Assembly: GCA_019279435.1 (NCBI GenBank)
Contig: JAAALK010000289.1
Span: 50,533,164 to 50,597,163, forward strand
Direction of reading: 5' to 3'
Source: Zizania palustris
Taxonomy: Eukaryota; Streptophyta; Magnoliopsida; Poales; Poaceae
DNA: 64,000 bases
The position numbers and the translations under genes are program-made. How positions within the stretch are numbered: position 1 is the first letter of the stretch; each line of letters starts with the position of its first letter. This document shows positions 33,060-44,692 of this stretch, piece after piece. Under the pieces are notes generated by a model, which was given only the letters and a program-made list of their open reading frames with translations, was not told the DNA's origin and did no database searches.

Positions 33060-33455
33060 GACGACGGGCGGGGACGATGGGCGGCGACGATATCCGGAGG
33101 CCGACGGGCGACAGCGGACAGCCGGCTAGCGGGAGGTCGGCGGGCGGTGGGCGAACCGGTGCCGGGCACAGGGCGGTGGGCCGGTAGTGGGCGGGACTAT
33201 GCAGGGGTGCGGCGGCCGGGGCGGCTGGAGGCGGCGGGCGGGCGGCGGGCCGGCGGTGGGTGGCCGGGGTGGTGGGAGGCGGCGGGCGGGCGGCGGCACA
33301 GGCCGAAGGTGGGCGGTGGTGGCGCGGGCGGGAGGCGGCGGCGCGGGCCAGAGGCGGGCGGCGGCGTGGGCTAGAGGTGGGCGGCGGTGGCGCGGGCGAG
33401 AGGCGACGCGGGAGGCGGCGATGCGGGCTGAGGCAGCGGGTGTGGGCGCACGGTT
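33060..33455. repeat. GGCGG-rich low-complexity region
   Basis: About 400 bp of degenerate 'ggcgggcggcgg' and 'gcgggcgagaggcg' words close to the CACTA right end. ORFs here encode only Gly/Arg-rich strings and are not taken as genes. Confidence 0.8.
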
Positions 33456-33464
33456 GGGGAAAAA

Positions 33465-33722
33465 CCCCCTAACTTCCGTCGGCCAGCATTAAAGCTGATG
33501 GAAGTTAGGTAACTTCCGTTGGCTTTAATGCTGGCCGACGGAAGTTAGGGGGATCTGATCGGGCGCAAAAAATGGAGCCTAACTTCCGTCGGCCACTGTG
33601 AAAAGCCGACGGAAGTTTACTTAACTTTCGTCGGCCACTTGAGGCCGACGGAAGTTATCGGTTTTTCCAAGAACCGACGGAAGATATTTTAGCCGACGAA
33701 AACTTTCTGTTTTCTTGTAGTG
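33465..33722. repeat. CACTA right subterminal repeats, palindrome and TIR
   Basis: 33465-33552 is a palindrome with two 43-bp arms (ccccctaacttccgtcggcc to its complement). Further inverted copies of the CTTCCGTCGGC motif follow to 33700, then the terminus TTTTCTTGTAGTG ending at 33722. Confidence 0.9.
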
Positions 33723-34421
33723 TGATCGGTGTTTGGAGAAATAGTTTACCCTAAAAGGGGCCAAATGACAAGTGGGTTTTGAGGCCTCTCTAAGGTCGAA
33801 GCCCACCGAGCTAGCAAGGTCGATAGCAGGTCTCAGCCTTGTCACCTCGGGTGAAGCCTGCTCTGAAGGCCGCTATGAAGATTACTATCGAGAAGCCACA
33901 AGATCGGAAGCTAAATCACTGAGGTCCCCTCCGAAGTCCCCTCCGAGGCCCTCTCCGAGGCCCCCTCCGAAGCCCCCTCCGAGGACCTCTCCGAGCCGCT
34001 ATCTGAGAGCCCCTTCAGACCGAAGCCTCTGGCCCATGCTCCAGTATAAATATAAAATATCCTAAAACCACTACAGTGTAAAGACCAAAACTAGGGGCCC
34101 CTACCCCTGGTATTGATAGTTGTACTATCTTAGGCTTATCCTTTTTACCCATACGAAGCTCTGTAGCTACAGCCTTGGAAGTAGAGGGTAAAAATAACTT
34201 TTCCTTTGATATTAGCCTATAAAAGTAGGGCATTACCCTTGTAAGAAAGGAAGAACCACCAAAAAATAAATATGATCTAGAGGTAGAGCTATTATCTTCC
34301 AAGGAGGCCTGAACCAATTTAAAAACCCTCTCTCCTTATGAACCCTTCTAGAGGTTCACATTCTCCTATACACTATCCACATTACAGAAACATGTTTATA
34401 GCTAAAACAATTGCTACAACA
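33723..34421 (+). repeat. right piece of a Tat-like LTR
   Basis: Ends GCTACAACA at 34421, two bases before a primer-binding-like site. Contains 'gaggccc/ccctccgag' repeats (33920-34010) and a TATA box TATAAATATAAA near 34044, so the element reads on the plus strand. The CACTA sits near its left side. Confidence 0.65.
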
Positions 34422-34423
34422 GT

Positions 34424-34441
34424 TGGCACCGTTCGTGGGGA
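34424..34441 (+). other. primer-binding-like site
   Basis: TGGCACCGTTCGTGGGGA resembles the TGGCGCCG-type site of Tat/Athila gypsy elements rather than the tRNA-Met site used by the other elements here. The tRNA was not identified. Confidence 0.6.
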
Positions 34442-37160
34442 TCCTAGTACTAAAAACTAGCGTCTCTACCACTACCTACATCCTGGAGTACACCTATGAA
34501 GGAAGTCGCAGAGTCCTACGGTCTCTGTGCACTCTTCGGCAAGGGGCTCCGAATACAAGCTGAGGGCCTCCAAGCCTTCTCTTCCAGTCTCTAAAGCCTT
34601 AGGGGCGACGAGGCAAACTTCCCACTCCACCTCAAAGCCCATGGTCTTTGGACCTTGTTAGGCCTCCGAAGGTATGCTTAAGATTTCTTCGCCTTTCAAA
34701 AACTAAAGACTTGCTTCACCCTTTAAAAACCGAAGCCTTGCTTCATGAAGCTACACAGTGCCTCTGGGCCCGTATCAATCAAAGTGAATATACACAGCGC
34801 CTTCGGGCCCATAGTGAAAAAAGCAGGATTCTAAGATTGCAACTCGAAGCATCCTATGACTTTGAGCTTGAACTCAAAGCGTCCGCGGATTTCGAGCACT
34901 AGCCCAAAGCATCTTAAAAGAGCCAAAGGTGGCTTAGACTCAAAGGTAGCTCAGAGTTGAAGGTGACTCAAAACTCCGGTGCGATCCGCACCATCTTTGA
35001 GTAAGCCCAAAGCCTCTCTTCATTTATCTTGAAATAAATCCTAGAAGCCTAGCTTCGACAGTCTATCCCGAAGCCCAGCTTCGCATTATTAAATAAATTC
35101 CGAAGCCTTGATTCGATCGTCTGTCTTGAAGCCCAGCTTTGTGTAAAATCATGTCTCGAGGCCCCGCTTCTCTTTATTAAATAAACTTTGAAGTGTCGCT
35201 TCAGAACCTCGAAGCCTTGCCTCGCCTACCGCAGTCAGTATCTCAAGCTTGTCGATATTGTCTCAAGTGCATTTACTGGTTTAAAAAGGAATGAAGCATT
35301 TGGAGTCCTAGGGCCGAATGCACCCTCCGAAATTTACACCGCATCAAGTCAACCCTCACGATTGGGCGCGCCGACTGTGTCGAAATCCCTAGTCGCTACG
35401 TGCAAGGGGGACCGTTAACCATGTGTTCCGAGTGTACCTACGCGTACGAAGCGTTCTCCATCGTTTTTTAGCTCTGAGTCAAGCAATCGAAGCGCATACG
35501 AGTTAAGAAGCGGGCGTTAGTTCGAAGCCCGTAAGTTGAATAAACCCCTTCACAATCTAAGTTGCATTGAGCCACCGCATGATTACGTGCACACTCTATG
35601 CTAAAGTCCCTACCCGCTACGTGCAAAGGGGGCCGGTAGCCATGCATGCGAAGTGCGTTTTATTTATTCATATTTGCGAGGTACATTGTTTTTTATGAGG
35701 TGTACAAACACGAAGTGCATGACAAATGTGAAGTGTATTTCATTCACGAAGTATTCAACACACTTCTGTATAAGAATTGCTACATAGGCGTTAGTCCAGA
35801 CCTAAGTAAAACTGGTCTCGAGACCCCAAGAAAATCGAACCCCACCCACTTCTTCTTCGACGAGGGCCCCCTCGGCCAGACGAACCCTCGTCGGAGCCAG
35901 ACCTCCCGCAGTCAGTCCGCCCACGCCTCGAAGCCCGAAGGGCTCTTCTTTCCTCTTGCAGGTCAGCCCAAGTCCAAACCGTAGGGGGCTCCACATCAAA
36001 TGCGGAGAAATCCCAGACTTCATCTCCGATTTGCGAAGATGCGCCTGAAGGCTGAGCCCCTCCACCGTCAGAAACTATGTCAAAATCTCCTAAGTCCGAT
36101 GAAGACGACGAGCTTCAAAGGGGCTCAACCTTCACCAAAGCTAATAACTCTTGGGCTACCTCGGGTACGACTTCACCCTTAGAACCCCTTGGTAATTTGA
36201 ACTGAGGGGGACCTTCTGACCTAGCTACCTCGAGCACTACCTAGTGTTGGCGAAGCGCCTCCAAATCCTCAAGCACTTCGATGTCAATATTCGGAGGCTG
36301 AGCATAGGCAGGTACAAAACACCCCCACATTTTCATTAATAAACTGACTAATTCGCTTTACAGGCCTATGGTTGAGTATTACAAAACTAATCCTAAAGAG
36401 ATCTACACCTTTAGAAGCAGAGGGTTTGATCCCAAAAGTGGGGTCCATTGCCCCGCCCGGCGTGAGCGGCTGGCCCTCTGAAGTTTGAGGGCTGCCTCGC
36501 GCGCTTGAGCCTTCCAAGGCTCGTGGAGGCGGCGCCAAGCTTCCCGGACTTCAGGGGCTAGCAAAGTCAAGTGAGGCCCTCCGAAGGACACCGAAGTCAC
36601 AGAGATTGTGACTTAGAGGTGTTGGCACCCCACTTCATGAAGCAGTTGCAACACCCCTTGGTCGTCCACTCGCCCCGCGGTCCACATGAAGCCAACCAAG
36701 GTGTTCTCCATGACTTGGGTGACCGTCTGAAAGAACACAAGCCGGTCTCCGATGAGATCGTAGGCACTGAAGACCAGGGTCCGATAGCTAGTCCCCAAGC
36801 GCTCCAAGACTCCGGTCAAATCAGAGGTGGCTCCGTCTACTCCTCGGATGACCTCGGCCTCCAAGGCACGTCTAGCATCGCAGAGCTAGGCATTCTCTGC
36901 CTTTAGCTTCTTGATGACTTCGTCTGATGCTTTCTTGGCGGTGTGAAGCTCGTCGTTCAGCTCTGCCAGCTTCGCACTCCCCTCCTCCGAAGTATGGAGC
37001 GATTGCCGGAGGTATTCGATTTCGGAAGCCATCTTCGCCGTAGCTTCACGCGCTTGAACCACTTCGGCCCTCAACCATTTCCGAAGATGCCCCTGGAACA
37101 GGGCTCTGATCGTCGACATCCACAATCTCCACATGGTCTTCCGAAGGAGCCGAGAGAGAG
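34442..37160 (+). mobile_element. interior of a Tat-like gypsy element, mostly non-coding
   Basis: 2.7 kb rich in 'cgaagcc' and 'gcttcg' words with no gag or pol recognised. Only an antisense coiled-coil frame (36613-37221) stands out. The element continues at 44603-44692 after the inserted copia element; its 3' end is not seen. It may be non-autonomous. Confidence 0.6.
36613..37155 (-). pseudogene. antisense coiled-coil ORF in the Tat-like element
   Basis: Read on the minus strand against the element: QAREATAKMASEIEYLRQSL and KLAELNDELHTAKKASDEV form a coiled coil, followed after a frame break by a conserved-looking segment (VLERLGTSYRTLVFSAYDL, then MENTLVGFMWTAG, VLQLLHEVGC) ending at 36613. 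It resembles the 'putative gypsy type transposon' proteins often annotated in grass genomes, which can lie antisense to Tat elements. The copia insertion at 37161 separates it from its N-terminal side, which continues at 44603-44692 (acidic Ser/Asp-rich, MSSEDSGSSDSSDEHPLGEG). Function unknown. Confidence 0.55.
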
Positions 37161-37974
37161 TGTTGGGGAATAGGGGAGCTATGCTAGCCGGCAAATTAAA
37201 AATTTCTGCCCTAAAGCCCAAGACCCATACGCGTGTGAGAACATAGATCAGTACCTTCTAGCACAAGATGTGCTAGGTGCAGCAGAAGAAGATGTTGGAG
37301 CACCGCATCAAGCCTCTCCTCGCTTCGTCCTCGCTTCGTCCTTTGCCGATCCAATCGATGAAGATAACTTAGTCGTTCACTTGTATATGTTCATGAGCGT
37401 TGCTATTGGAGCAACACCTCCACAGAATCCATATGTACAGGGATGGAGTACCTCCCACGACAGCGTGCTAGCACCGCACATGAGAGATGGGGATTCTTGA
37501 CCTCAACAATTGAGATCAAGAAGGGAAGAAGAGAACTCTTAGGTGGCTAGGTCTAATCGAGGCTTATTGCTTGCCCCAAGACATCCTCCTCCTTCCTTTT
37601 TACAGGGATGAGAGCCCCTGGGTCGTGCTCATCCCAAAGCCGTAATAGATCCAATCTGTTTGCCCACGTCGGAACTTCCGATCCTGGATCGGAACTTCCG
37701 ATAGGGTATTTTAGGTCTCCTAAGACAGTACGATATGCAATAGATCTAATTTGTTATCGCCCACCTCGGAACTTTTGATACCTTACCGGAACTTTCGATC
37801 AGTACAAAATTCCCCGATTTTGAATCAGAACTTTTGGCTCGTTGGAACTTCCAATACCATATGGGAACTTCTGAAGCAACAATTTCTGTCTGTATCGAGA
37901 CCAGAAATTAACCAGAACTTCCGATACTACCTATTGGAACTTCCGATCCACGGAATTTATTGGGCATATCCTTC
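37161..37974 (-). repeat. 3' LTR of copia element 3
   Basis: Starts TGTTGGGGAATAGG on the plus strand and ends GGGCATATCCTTCA, next to a purine tract (minus strand CAAGTGGGAGAT). 37668-37960 holds about ten copies of a GGAACTTCC-centred inverted repeat. Confidence 0.92.
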
Positions 37975-38894
37975 AATCTCCCACTTGCACAAGAACCAAT
38001 TATTTGCATGTTTTTAATCCATCCCCTTAAGTGTGTGACCCGATAGGTTCATACACTAACGGTTGTTTGCTAGAAACTGTTTCCGACTCACTGATCAATA
38101 GCGGTACCTAGCAGCACATATTGACCCCCGAAAGCATACAAAATCAAAATTTCATGAACCTTGATATACACATGCACTAGTCCCTTTACCACGCGTCATC
38201 AATCAAGCTCAAGGTGAGATTCGTGCCACCCTTGTTGGTTAACTTGACATTTTCACTCGATCAAGTATTGGATTCAAATCATGACTAACTTCTTAGTCAT
38301 AGTGGCATGGCCGTGCACTTTTCCAATCCAATACCTCGAGGGGCCCAGAGACGACTCTCCCGTTATTAGGAGGGGTAAATTCCATCTTGACCGCTCACAT
38401 CCCAAGACATGTTTCACAACACACTTGAAAACAACCCTTATTACTACACTGTTACGGAATAGCATTAGGAAGCATCTAAGTGTGTCACTACGCATTCTGG
38501 AATCAAATAACGATCTTAGGTCCAAGGACTCTACAGGTACACCATTTGAGATGACAACTGTTGACACATAACAATCTCAGGAGTATCTCAAGTGGGTCTA
38601 TCCAACACCATGCTCACCAACATGTGTCCACATCACTGATTTGACATCTCTATGTCTATGATCTGTGAAACACAATCGTCAATCAGTCGGATGTGCTAAT
38701 CCATATATCATCACTGTCCCACATGATGACATGATTAGGGACCCTTTTGAACAACATCATCATAAAGCAAATAGTTTCACATAACAAGTCGTACTCAGTA
38801 ATTAAATGCAAACGATATTTATTCAAGGAACGAGATAACAATTATCCTCATACATTAACATAGACTCTACTAGCATCTTCCACAAACATATGAC
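37975..38894. other. 3' untranslated part of copia element 3
   Basis: Between RNase H and the 3' LTR. No conserved domain was recognised, and the two overlapping ORFs near 38280-38570 look like chance. Confidence 0.55.
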
Positions 38895-40571
38895 TCACTC
38901 ACGCAAGTATCTAATACCCATGGATCTCATATGCGCCTCATGCTTGGCATGTGGAAGTGGCTTCGTCAACGGATCCGCCATGCTCAAATACATGTGCACC
39001 TTGCAAATCTTCACATCACCTCTCTCAATGATTTCGCAGATCAAGTGGATATCACCGAAGTATATGTTTGGATTTCTGGTGCAATCTAGGATCCTTGGCT
39101 TGCGCAATGGCACCACTATTATCATAATAGAGGTCCACTAGACTAGATACACTAGGAACAACCCAAGCTCAGAAATAAACTTCTTGATCCAAACGGCTTC
39201 CTTCGCCGCTTCTGAAGTAGCGATATACTCAGATTCTGTTGTAGAATTGGCCACCGTCTCTTGGTTGGAACTCTTCAAACTCACCATGCCTCCATTGAGG
39301 CAAAACACAAAGCCAGATTGCGATCGAGAATCATCTTTATCGGTCTGAAAGATAGCATCCGTGTACCCACTTACAACGAGCTCCTCTTCACCACCGTATA
39401 CAAGGAACATTTCTTCAGTCCTTCTCAAGTAATTGAGGATACTCATTACTACAACCCAGTGAATTTCACCCGGGTTCGATTGGTACCTTCTCGTAACACT
39501 TAGAGCATATGACACATCTAGGCGAGTACATAGCATGGCATACATGATGGATCCTATTGCGGAGGCATATAGAATAACACTCATCTTTTCTAGCTCATCA
39601 GGTGTCACAACACACTGAGTCTTACTAAGAGAAATACCATGTGACATCGGCAGAAAACCCTCTTAGAATTCTACATTTTGAACCATTTTGAAACCTTGTC
39701 AATGTATATACTTTGGCTTAATCCAATTAACCGTTTCGATCTATCTCTATAGATCTTTATGCCCAAAATGTATGCTGCCTCTCCAAGATCTTTCATTGAA
39801 AAACTATTTTTCAGTGAAGTCCTGACAACATTCAACAAAGGAATGTCGTTTCCGATCAACAATATGTCATCTACATATAGAACCAAAAACACAAGTGAGC
39901 TCCCACTAGCCTTCTTGTAAACATAAGGTTCTTCCTTGTTCTTGATGAAGCTAAACCCTTTGACTACCTCATCAAACTGAAGATTCCAACTCCGAGAAGT
40001 TTGCTTCAATCCATAATTGGACTTTAGCAACTTACAAACTTTCCTAGAATTCCCCGGACTGTCAAGACCTTTAGGCTGTGTCATGTACACATCCTCACTT
40101 AGGTTTCCATTTAGGAAAGTCGTCTTGACATTCATTTGCCATATCTCATAATCATAAAATGCAACAATAACTAGGATGATCCAAATAGACTTGAGCATAG
40201 TGACGGACGAAAACATTTCATCATAATCAACACCTTGAATCTGTCTGAAACCTTTCGCCACCAATCGAGCCTTATAGATGTGAACATTTCCATCAACGTC
40301 TATCTTTTTCTTGAAAATCCATTTAACTCCATAGTTTTTAACCATTGGGTGGATCAACAAAGTTCCAAACTTGATTGACATGCATGGGCTCCAACTCGGA
40401 TCCAATGGCTCCAAGCCATTTCTTAGAGTCGGGTCCCATCACTGCTTCTGCATAGGTCTTGGGCTCGTTGTTGTCCAACAACAACATATCATGATGCTCA
40501 TTGGTAAAGAACATGTACCTCTCTGGCGCATGGACTATTCTCCTAGACCTCCGTGGGGCTGGTGCATCCAC
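38895..40571 (-). pseudogene. copia 3 reverse transcriptase and RNase H
   Basis: From 40571: the linker APRRSRRIVHAPERYMFF; RT from about 40414 with VDGNVHIYKARLVAKGF, VDYDEMFSSV, QMNVKTTFLNG (normally DVKTAFLNG) and the catalytic YVDDILLIGND; further RT and RNase H at 39138-39647 with MYAMLCTRLDVSYA, then STTESEYIATSEAAKEAVW; and the RNase H tail MADPLTKPLPHAKHEAHM at 38895-39125. Stops and frame breaks near 39660 and 39130 inactivate it. Confidence 0.9.
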
Positions 40572-40640
40572 AACAGGATCTGCAACAACTTGCGCCTCCT
40601 GTTCTAGTTCAGTGGGATCTGGAACACTTTCCAGTGGCTC

Positions 40641-41470
40641 TCAAACCTCTTCGAGATGCACAGTCCTCCCACTAACTCCTTTTGAGAGAAACTCTTTCTC
40701 AAGGAATACAACATTTCGAGTGACAAACACTTTGCCCTCCTCTTTATTATAGAAATTGTATCCTTTTGTTTCCCTAGGATACCCCACAAAGAAGCATTTG
40801 TCAGACTTAGGACTGAGCTTGTCTGACATCATACGTTTGACATACGCCTCACATCCCCAAATCTTTAGAAAAGACAAACTGGGACGCCTCCCAGACCACA
40901 TCTCATATGGCATCTTCTCTATTGACTTAGATGGAACTCTATTAATCGTGAAAGCTGCGGTTTCTAGAGCGTCACCCCAAAACGATAATGGAAGATTAGT
41001 GTGACTCATCATGGATCGCACCATGTCCAACAAAGTGCAGTTTCTCCGCTCGGACATCCCATTCCACTAAGGCGTGTCGGGTGGAGTCAGTTGTGGAACA
41101 ATTCCACACTGCTTCAGAAGATCATTAAACTCATGGCTCAAATATTCACCACACGACCCGATCATAGAAATTTAATTGTCTTATCTGTATGATTTTGTAC
41201 CTCATTCTGGAACTAATTGAACTTTTCGAAGGATTCCTACTTATGTCTCATCAAGTAGACATAGCCATATCTACTAAAGTCATCGGTAAAAGTAATAAAG
41301 TACTGAAATCTTTTCCTAGCCATGTGACTCATTGGACCACACACATCTGTATATACTATGGACAAAAGCTTACTTGCCCTCTCACTCTGTCTAGTGAAAG
41401 GCATCTTTGTCATTTTGCCAAGTAAACAAGACTCGCATGTGTCATATGATTCAAAATCAAATGACTCCAA
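40641..41470 (-). pseudogene. copia 3 integrase
   Basis: Zinc-domain end CESCLLGKMTKMPFT and core start VYTDVCGPMSHMARKRFQYF at 41237-41470; after a break, the core end NGMSERRNCTLLDMVRSMM and IWGCEAYVKRMMSDKLSPKS at 40641-41057. Integrase would insert the cDNA. Broken between the halves. Confidence 0.88.
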
Positions 41471-41614
41471 CAGTCCATCACTATGGAGCTTCTATACACG
41501 CTTCTCATTTATATGACCCAAACGACAATGACAGACGTAGGTGGGATTCAAATCATTAAGTCGTTGTTTCTTAGTACTAATGTTATAAATGTGTGCATCG
41601 TCAAGACTTAGAAT

Positions 41615-42784
41615 TTACAATCCATTCACTAATGGACAAACACCATAGAGCATGCCATTCAAAAATATTGAACAACTCTTGTTCTTTATTACAAATTCAA
41701 AACCATCTTTCTCTAAACATAAAGAAGATATAATATTTTCGCGTAAGGTGGGAATGAAATAACAATTATTTAACTCCAAAACTAATCCTGACGGTAGAGA
41801 AAGTGAATAGACGTCGAAAACCAATGTTGCAACCTTTGCACCATTCCCGATGCGGATATCCAGCTTGCCACTTGCACACTTTCTTACTCTACTCAGCCCC
41901 TGCAATGATTTGCATGTATGAATCATCGATCTGATATCAAATACCCATGAATCATTTGGATGAGTAGCAAGATTAATTTCAATAACATTAATACCTAAAG
42001 CGGAAGTCCCACTTCCCTTCTTGTTTTTCTGCTCTTCCAGGTATACCTTGCAGTTGCGCTTCCAAAGCCCAGGCTTGTGGCAATGGTGGCATACATCAGA
42101 GTTGGCAGGACCAGACCTGGACTTTCTAGTTGGTTTAGACTTAGTACTAGAGATCGCATCTGTAGACTTAGCACTAGAGATCGCATCTGGAGTCCTAGCC
42201 TTCTTCCTCCTCCTCTTCTTGCCCTCATTATGAACAACCATCACATGGTTTGGAGCCTTCCTGATACTCTCCTCAGCATATTTCAGCATCCCATGCAACT
42301 TAGCTAGTGTCTTCTCCAGTCCAACCATGTTGTAGTTCATGATGAACGACTCAAAGCTCAGTGGGAGCGACCGGTGAATAATATCATTAGCGAGGTATGG
42401 ATCTAGTGGAGTGCCCAATCTCTCTAGAGTCTCCATGCAACCAATCATCTTGATCACGTGAGGGCTCACTGGGGTCCCTTCAGCCAGCCTACTACCAAAT
42501 AAGCATTTAGACACATTGTATCTTTCTGCCCTTGCTGAGTCCTGAAATATGCCCTTAAGCCCTATGATCATATCGTAGGCATCATGTTCCTCATATTGTT
42601 TCTGAAACTGAGAGGACATGCAGGCAAGCATTAGGCAGCTAACATCCACGGAATCACTAGCATGCTTCTCATAAGAACGCTTATCTGCTGCGGAAGCATC
42701 CTCTCCAGGTTCATCAGGGTGAGGTTCCTCTAGAACATAATCCTTTTCTCTTGCTTGAGAACAATTCTCAAGTTTTGATACCAA
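41615..42784 (-). pseudogene. copia 3 gag and degraded protease
   Basis: 389 open codons. Gag (UBN2) core with SQFQKQYEEHDAYDMIIGLK and RYNVSKCLFGSRLAEGTPVS, a basic stretch, a knuckle CHHCHKPGLWKRNC (His position replaced), and a protease region where the active site reads WVFDIRSMIHTC, so the catalytic D-T/S-G triplet is lost. The frame continues into the pre-integrase region (ENIISSLCLEKDGFEF). The N-terminus probably starts upstream of 42784 in a damaged stretch. Confidence 0.85.
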
Positions 42785-43788
42785 TCCATAAAGTTCATTC
42801 CAGACAACTTATCTTATTCAAGAATAGATCGCAAATTAAAACTGGAGTGCTCTTAACAGTAGAAGTAATAGGTGCCATGATCTACAAAAGATTAAATGCA
42901 AGGTTTAGCACTATGCAATGTTTATCTTCTATCCAATAAAAGATGTTCCACTATCTAAACCAGTCACTTTCCCTCTCATGACTAATAGTGGCGCAAGATC
43001 CATGGTCATGCTATCTCCTAGTGAGCTTTGGCATCACTGCTAGAAGCTAGTTGACATAGGTAAGCAACTCCTTGCTAATCACATCGTATGTGACTCTTGT
43101 CGTTGGAGAAGCATCAAATGCTCGACCCCAACTCCTATGCTCCAAGGCCCAAAACCGTTTTGATAGCCTCGTCAAGTGAATCAACACTATGCATGTAGAA
43201 GTCCGACTTCTACCCCAACTGGTCGAGATAAAAGATAGCACCCTACTTTGGTAGACCCACTATCGATGAGCAAGAACCTTGGTGGGTGCAGCTATTGGGA
43301 AGAGCATCAACACTTAATTTTCTAAGGGAAAACTATTCTAGCATCGGCCATAAATAACCATGACACGTAGGCCATATTTAATTTACAATCATTGCATGCA
43401 TCTCATACATCACATTTAACCAAGGCCATGCCAGTCACGACATTCTCTACAAAACAAAGTTAGGCAAGCAATCTACAAATGACAGGATTCTGGATCTGAA
43501 AAACCCGGGTCAACAAGCTCGGTTTTTCAAAATCGCGTGGGTCAGAACTTCCAATCTGGCATCGGAACTTCCGATCAATATAAGAATCTCACATCACAAC
43601 AATTGCCTTATGTATCGAATCATTATTCGGCATCAAAACATCCAATCAGTATCGGAACTTCCGATCCTCCATCGGAACTTCCGATCACATCGGAACTTCA
43701 AATCTGTCGCGAATAGAAACAGATCTAATCTGCTTTTCCACCATGTATCTCCGTACATGAGGGATCCAGATCGAATACTACGCATGTA
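42785..43788. other. leader of copia element 3 with GGAACTTCC repeats
   Basis: No certain gene. 43540-43710 carries about seven more copies of the inverted repeat seen in the LTRs. Confidence 0.6.
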
Positions 43789-43801
43789 GGCTATGATACC
43801 A
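43789..43801 (-). other. primer binding site of copia element 3
   Basis: The minus strand reads TGGTATCATAGCC one base after the LTR end (CCCCAACA). Confidence 0.85.
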
Positions 43802-43802
43802 C

Positions 43803-44602
43803 TGTTGGGGAATAGGGGAGCTACACTAGCCGACAAATTCAAAATTTCTGCCATAAAGCCCAAGACCCATGTGCGTGTGAGATTATAGATCGGTACCTTC
43901 TAGCACTTAATACGCTAGGTGCAGTGGAATAAGATGTTGGAGCAACACGTCTAGCCTCTCCTTGCTTCGTCCTTGCCGTCCTTCACCGATCCTATCAATG
44001 AAGACAACGTAGTCATTCACATGTAGATGTTCATGAGCGTCGTTATTGGATCAACGCCTCCACGGAGTCCACACGTACAGGGATGGAGTACCTCCCACGT
44101 CAGCGTGCTAGCACCACACGTGAGATACGGGGATCCTTGATCTCAATGTTTGAGATCAAGAAGGGGAGGAGAGAACTCTTGGGTGGCTAGGTCTAATCTA
44201 GGATTATTGCTATATCCAAGACGTCCTCCTCCTCTCCTTATATAGGGCTAAGGGCCCCTGGGTCATGCTTATCCCGAAACCCTAAAAATTGTAACATATA
44301 CAATCTGTTTGCCCACATCGGAACTTCTGATAGGGTATTTTAGATCTCCTGATCCAGTACGACATGCAATAAATACAATATGTTGCTGCCCACCTCGGAA
44401 CTTCTGATACCATATTGGAACTTCCGATCAGTAAAAAAATTCCTGATTCCGAATCAGAACTTTTGGCTCATTTGAACTTCCGATACCATATCAGAACTTT
44501 CAAACAATTGCTCTCTGTATCGAGACCAGAAAATAACCGGAACTTTCGATACTTACTATTCGGAACTTCTGATCCATGGAATTTTCTTGGGCATATCCTT
44601 TA
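43803..44602 (-). repeat. 5' LTR of copia element 3
   Basis: 800 bp, clearly homologous to 37161-37974; its outer end reads TA instead of CA on the plus strand (one transition). A TATA box (minus-strand CTATATAAGG) is at 44237-44245, and 44318-44580 has further GGAACTTCC repeats. Confidence 0.92.
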
Positions 44603-44692
44603 GAGAGGCCTCGTCGTGAGCCCCTCTGGCATCCCCTTCGCCCAAAGGGTGCTCATCACTACTGTCGCTGCTTCCACTATCCTCGGAGGACA

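Larger units (their letters stand above)
17268..33722 (-). mobile_element. CACTA (En/Spm) DNA transposon, 16.5 kb, interrupted by a gypsy element
   Basis: The right end reads TTTTCTTGTAGTG at 33710-33722, the complement of CACTACAAGAAAA, the classic CACTA terminus. The left end starts CACTAGAACAATCC at 17268. The 3-bp duplication TGA flanks both sides (17265-17267 and 33723-33725). Both subterminal regions are crowded with copies of (TA)ACTTCCGTCGGC in both orientations, the expected binding sites for TNPA. On the minus strand lie a TNPD-like gene (20480-24012) and a TNPA/Ptta-like gene (about 18060-20370), both decayed. Removing the 7.5 kb gypsy insertion leaves about 9 kb. Confidence 0.93.
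37156..44607 (-). mobile_element. Ty1/copia retrotransposon 3, full length, decayed
   Basis: Minus-strand element 37161-44602 with LTRs 37161-37974 and 43803-44602 and the 5-bp duplication GAGAG on both sides (37156-37160, 44603-44607). Order: LTR, primer binding site, leader, gag, protease, integrase, RT, RNase H, LTR. All coding parts are broken. The integrase words (CESCLLGKMTKMPF, then YTDVCGPM) suggest the Tork/TAR side of copia; that is inference. A solo LTR of the same family is at 53878-54739. Confidence 0.93.

Noticed and set aside
33051..33492. Gly/Arg-rich protein genes
   Set aside because: Overlapping frames in a GGCGG low-complexity stretch inside the CACTA, with no conserved motif.
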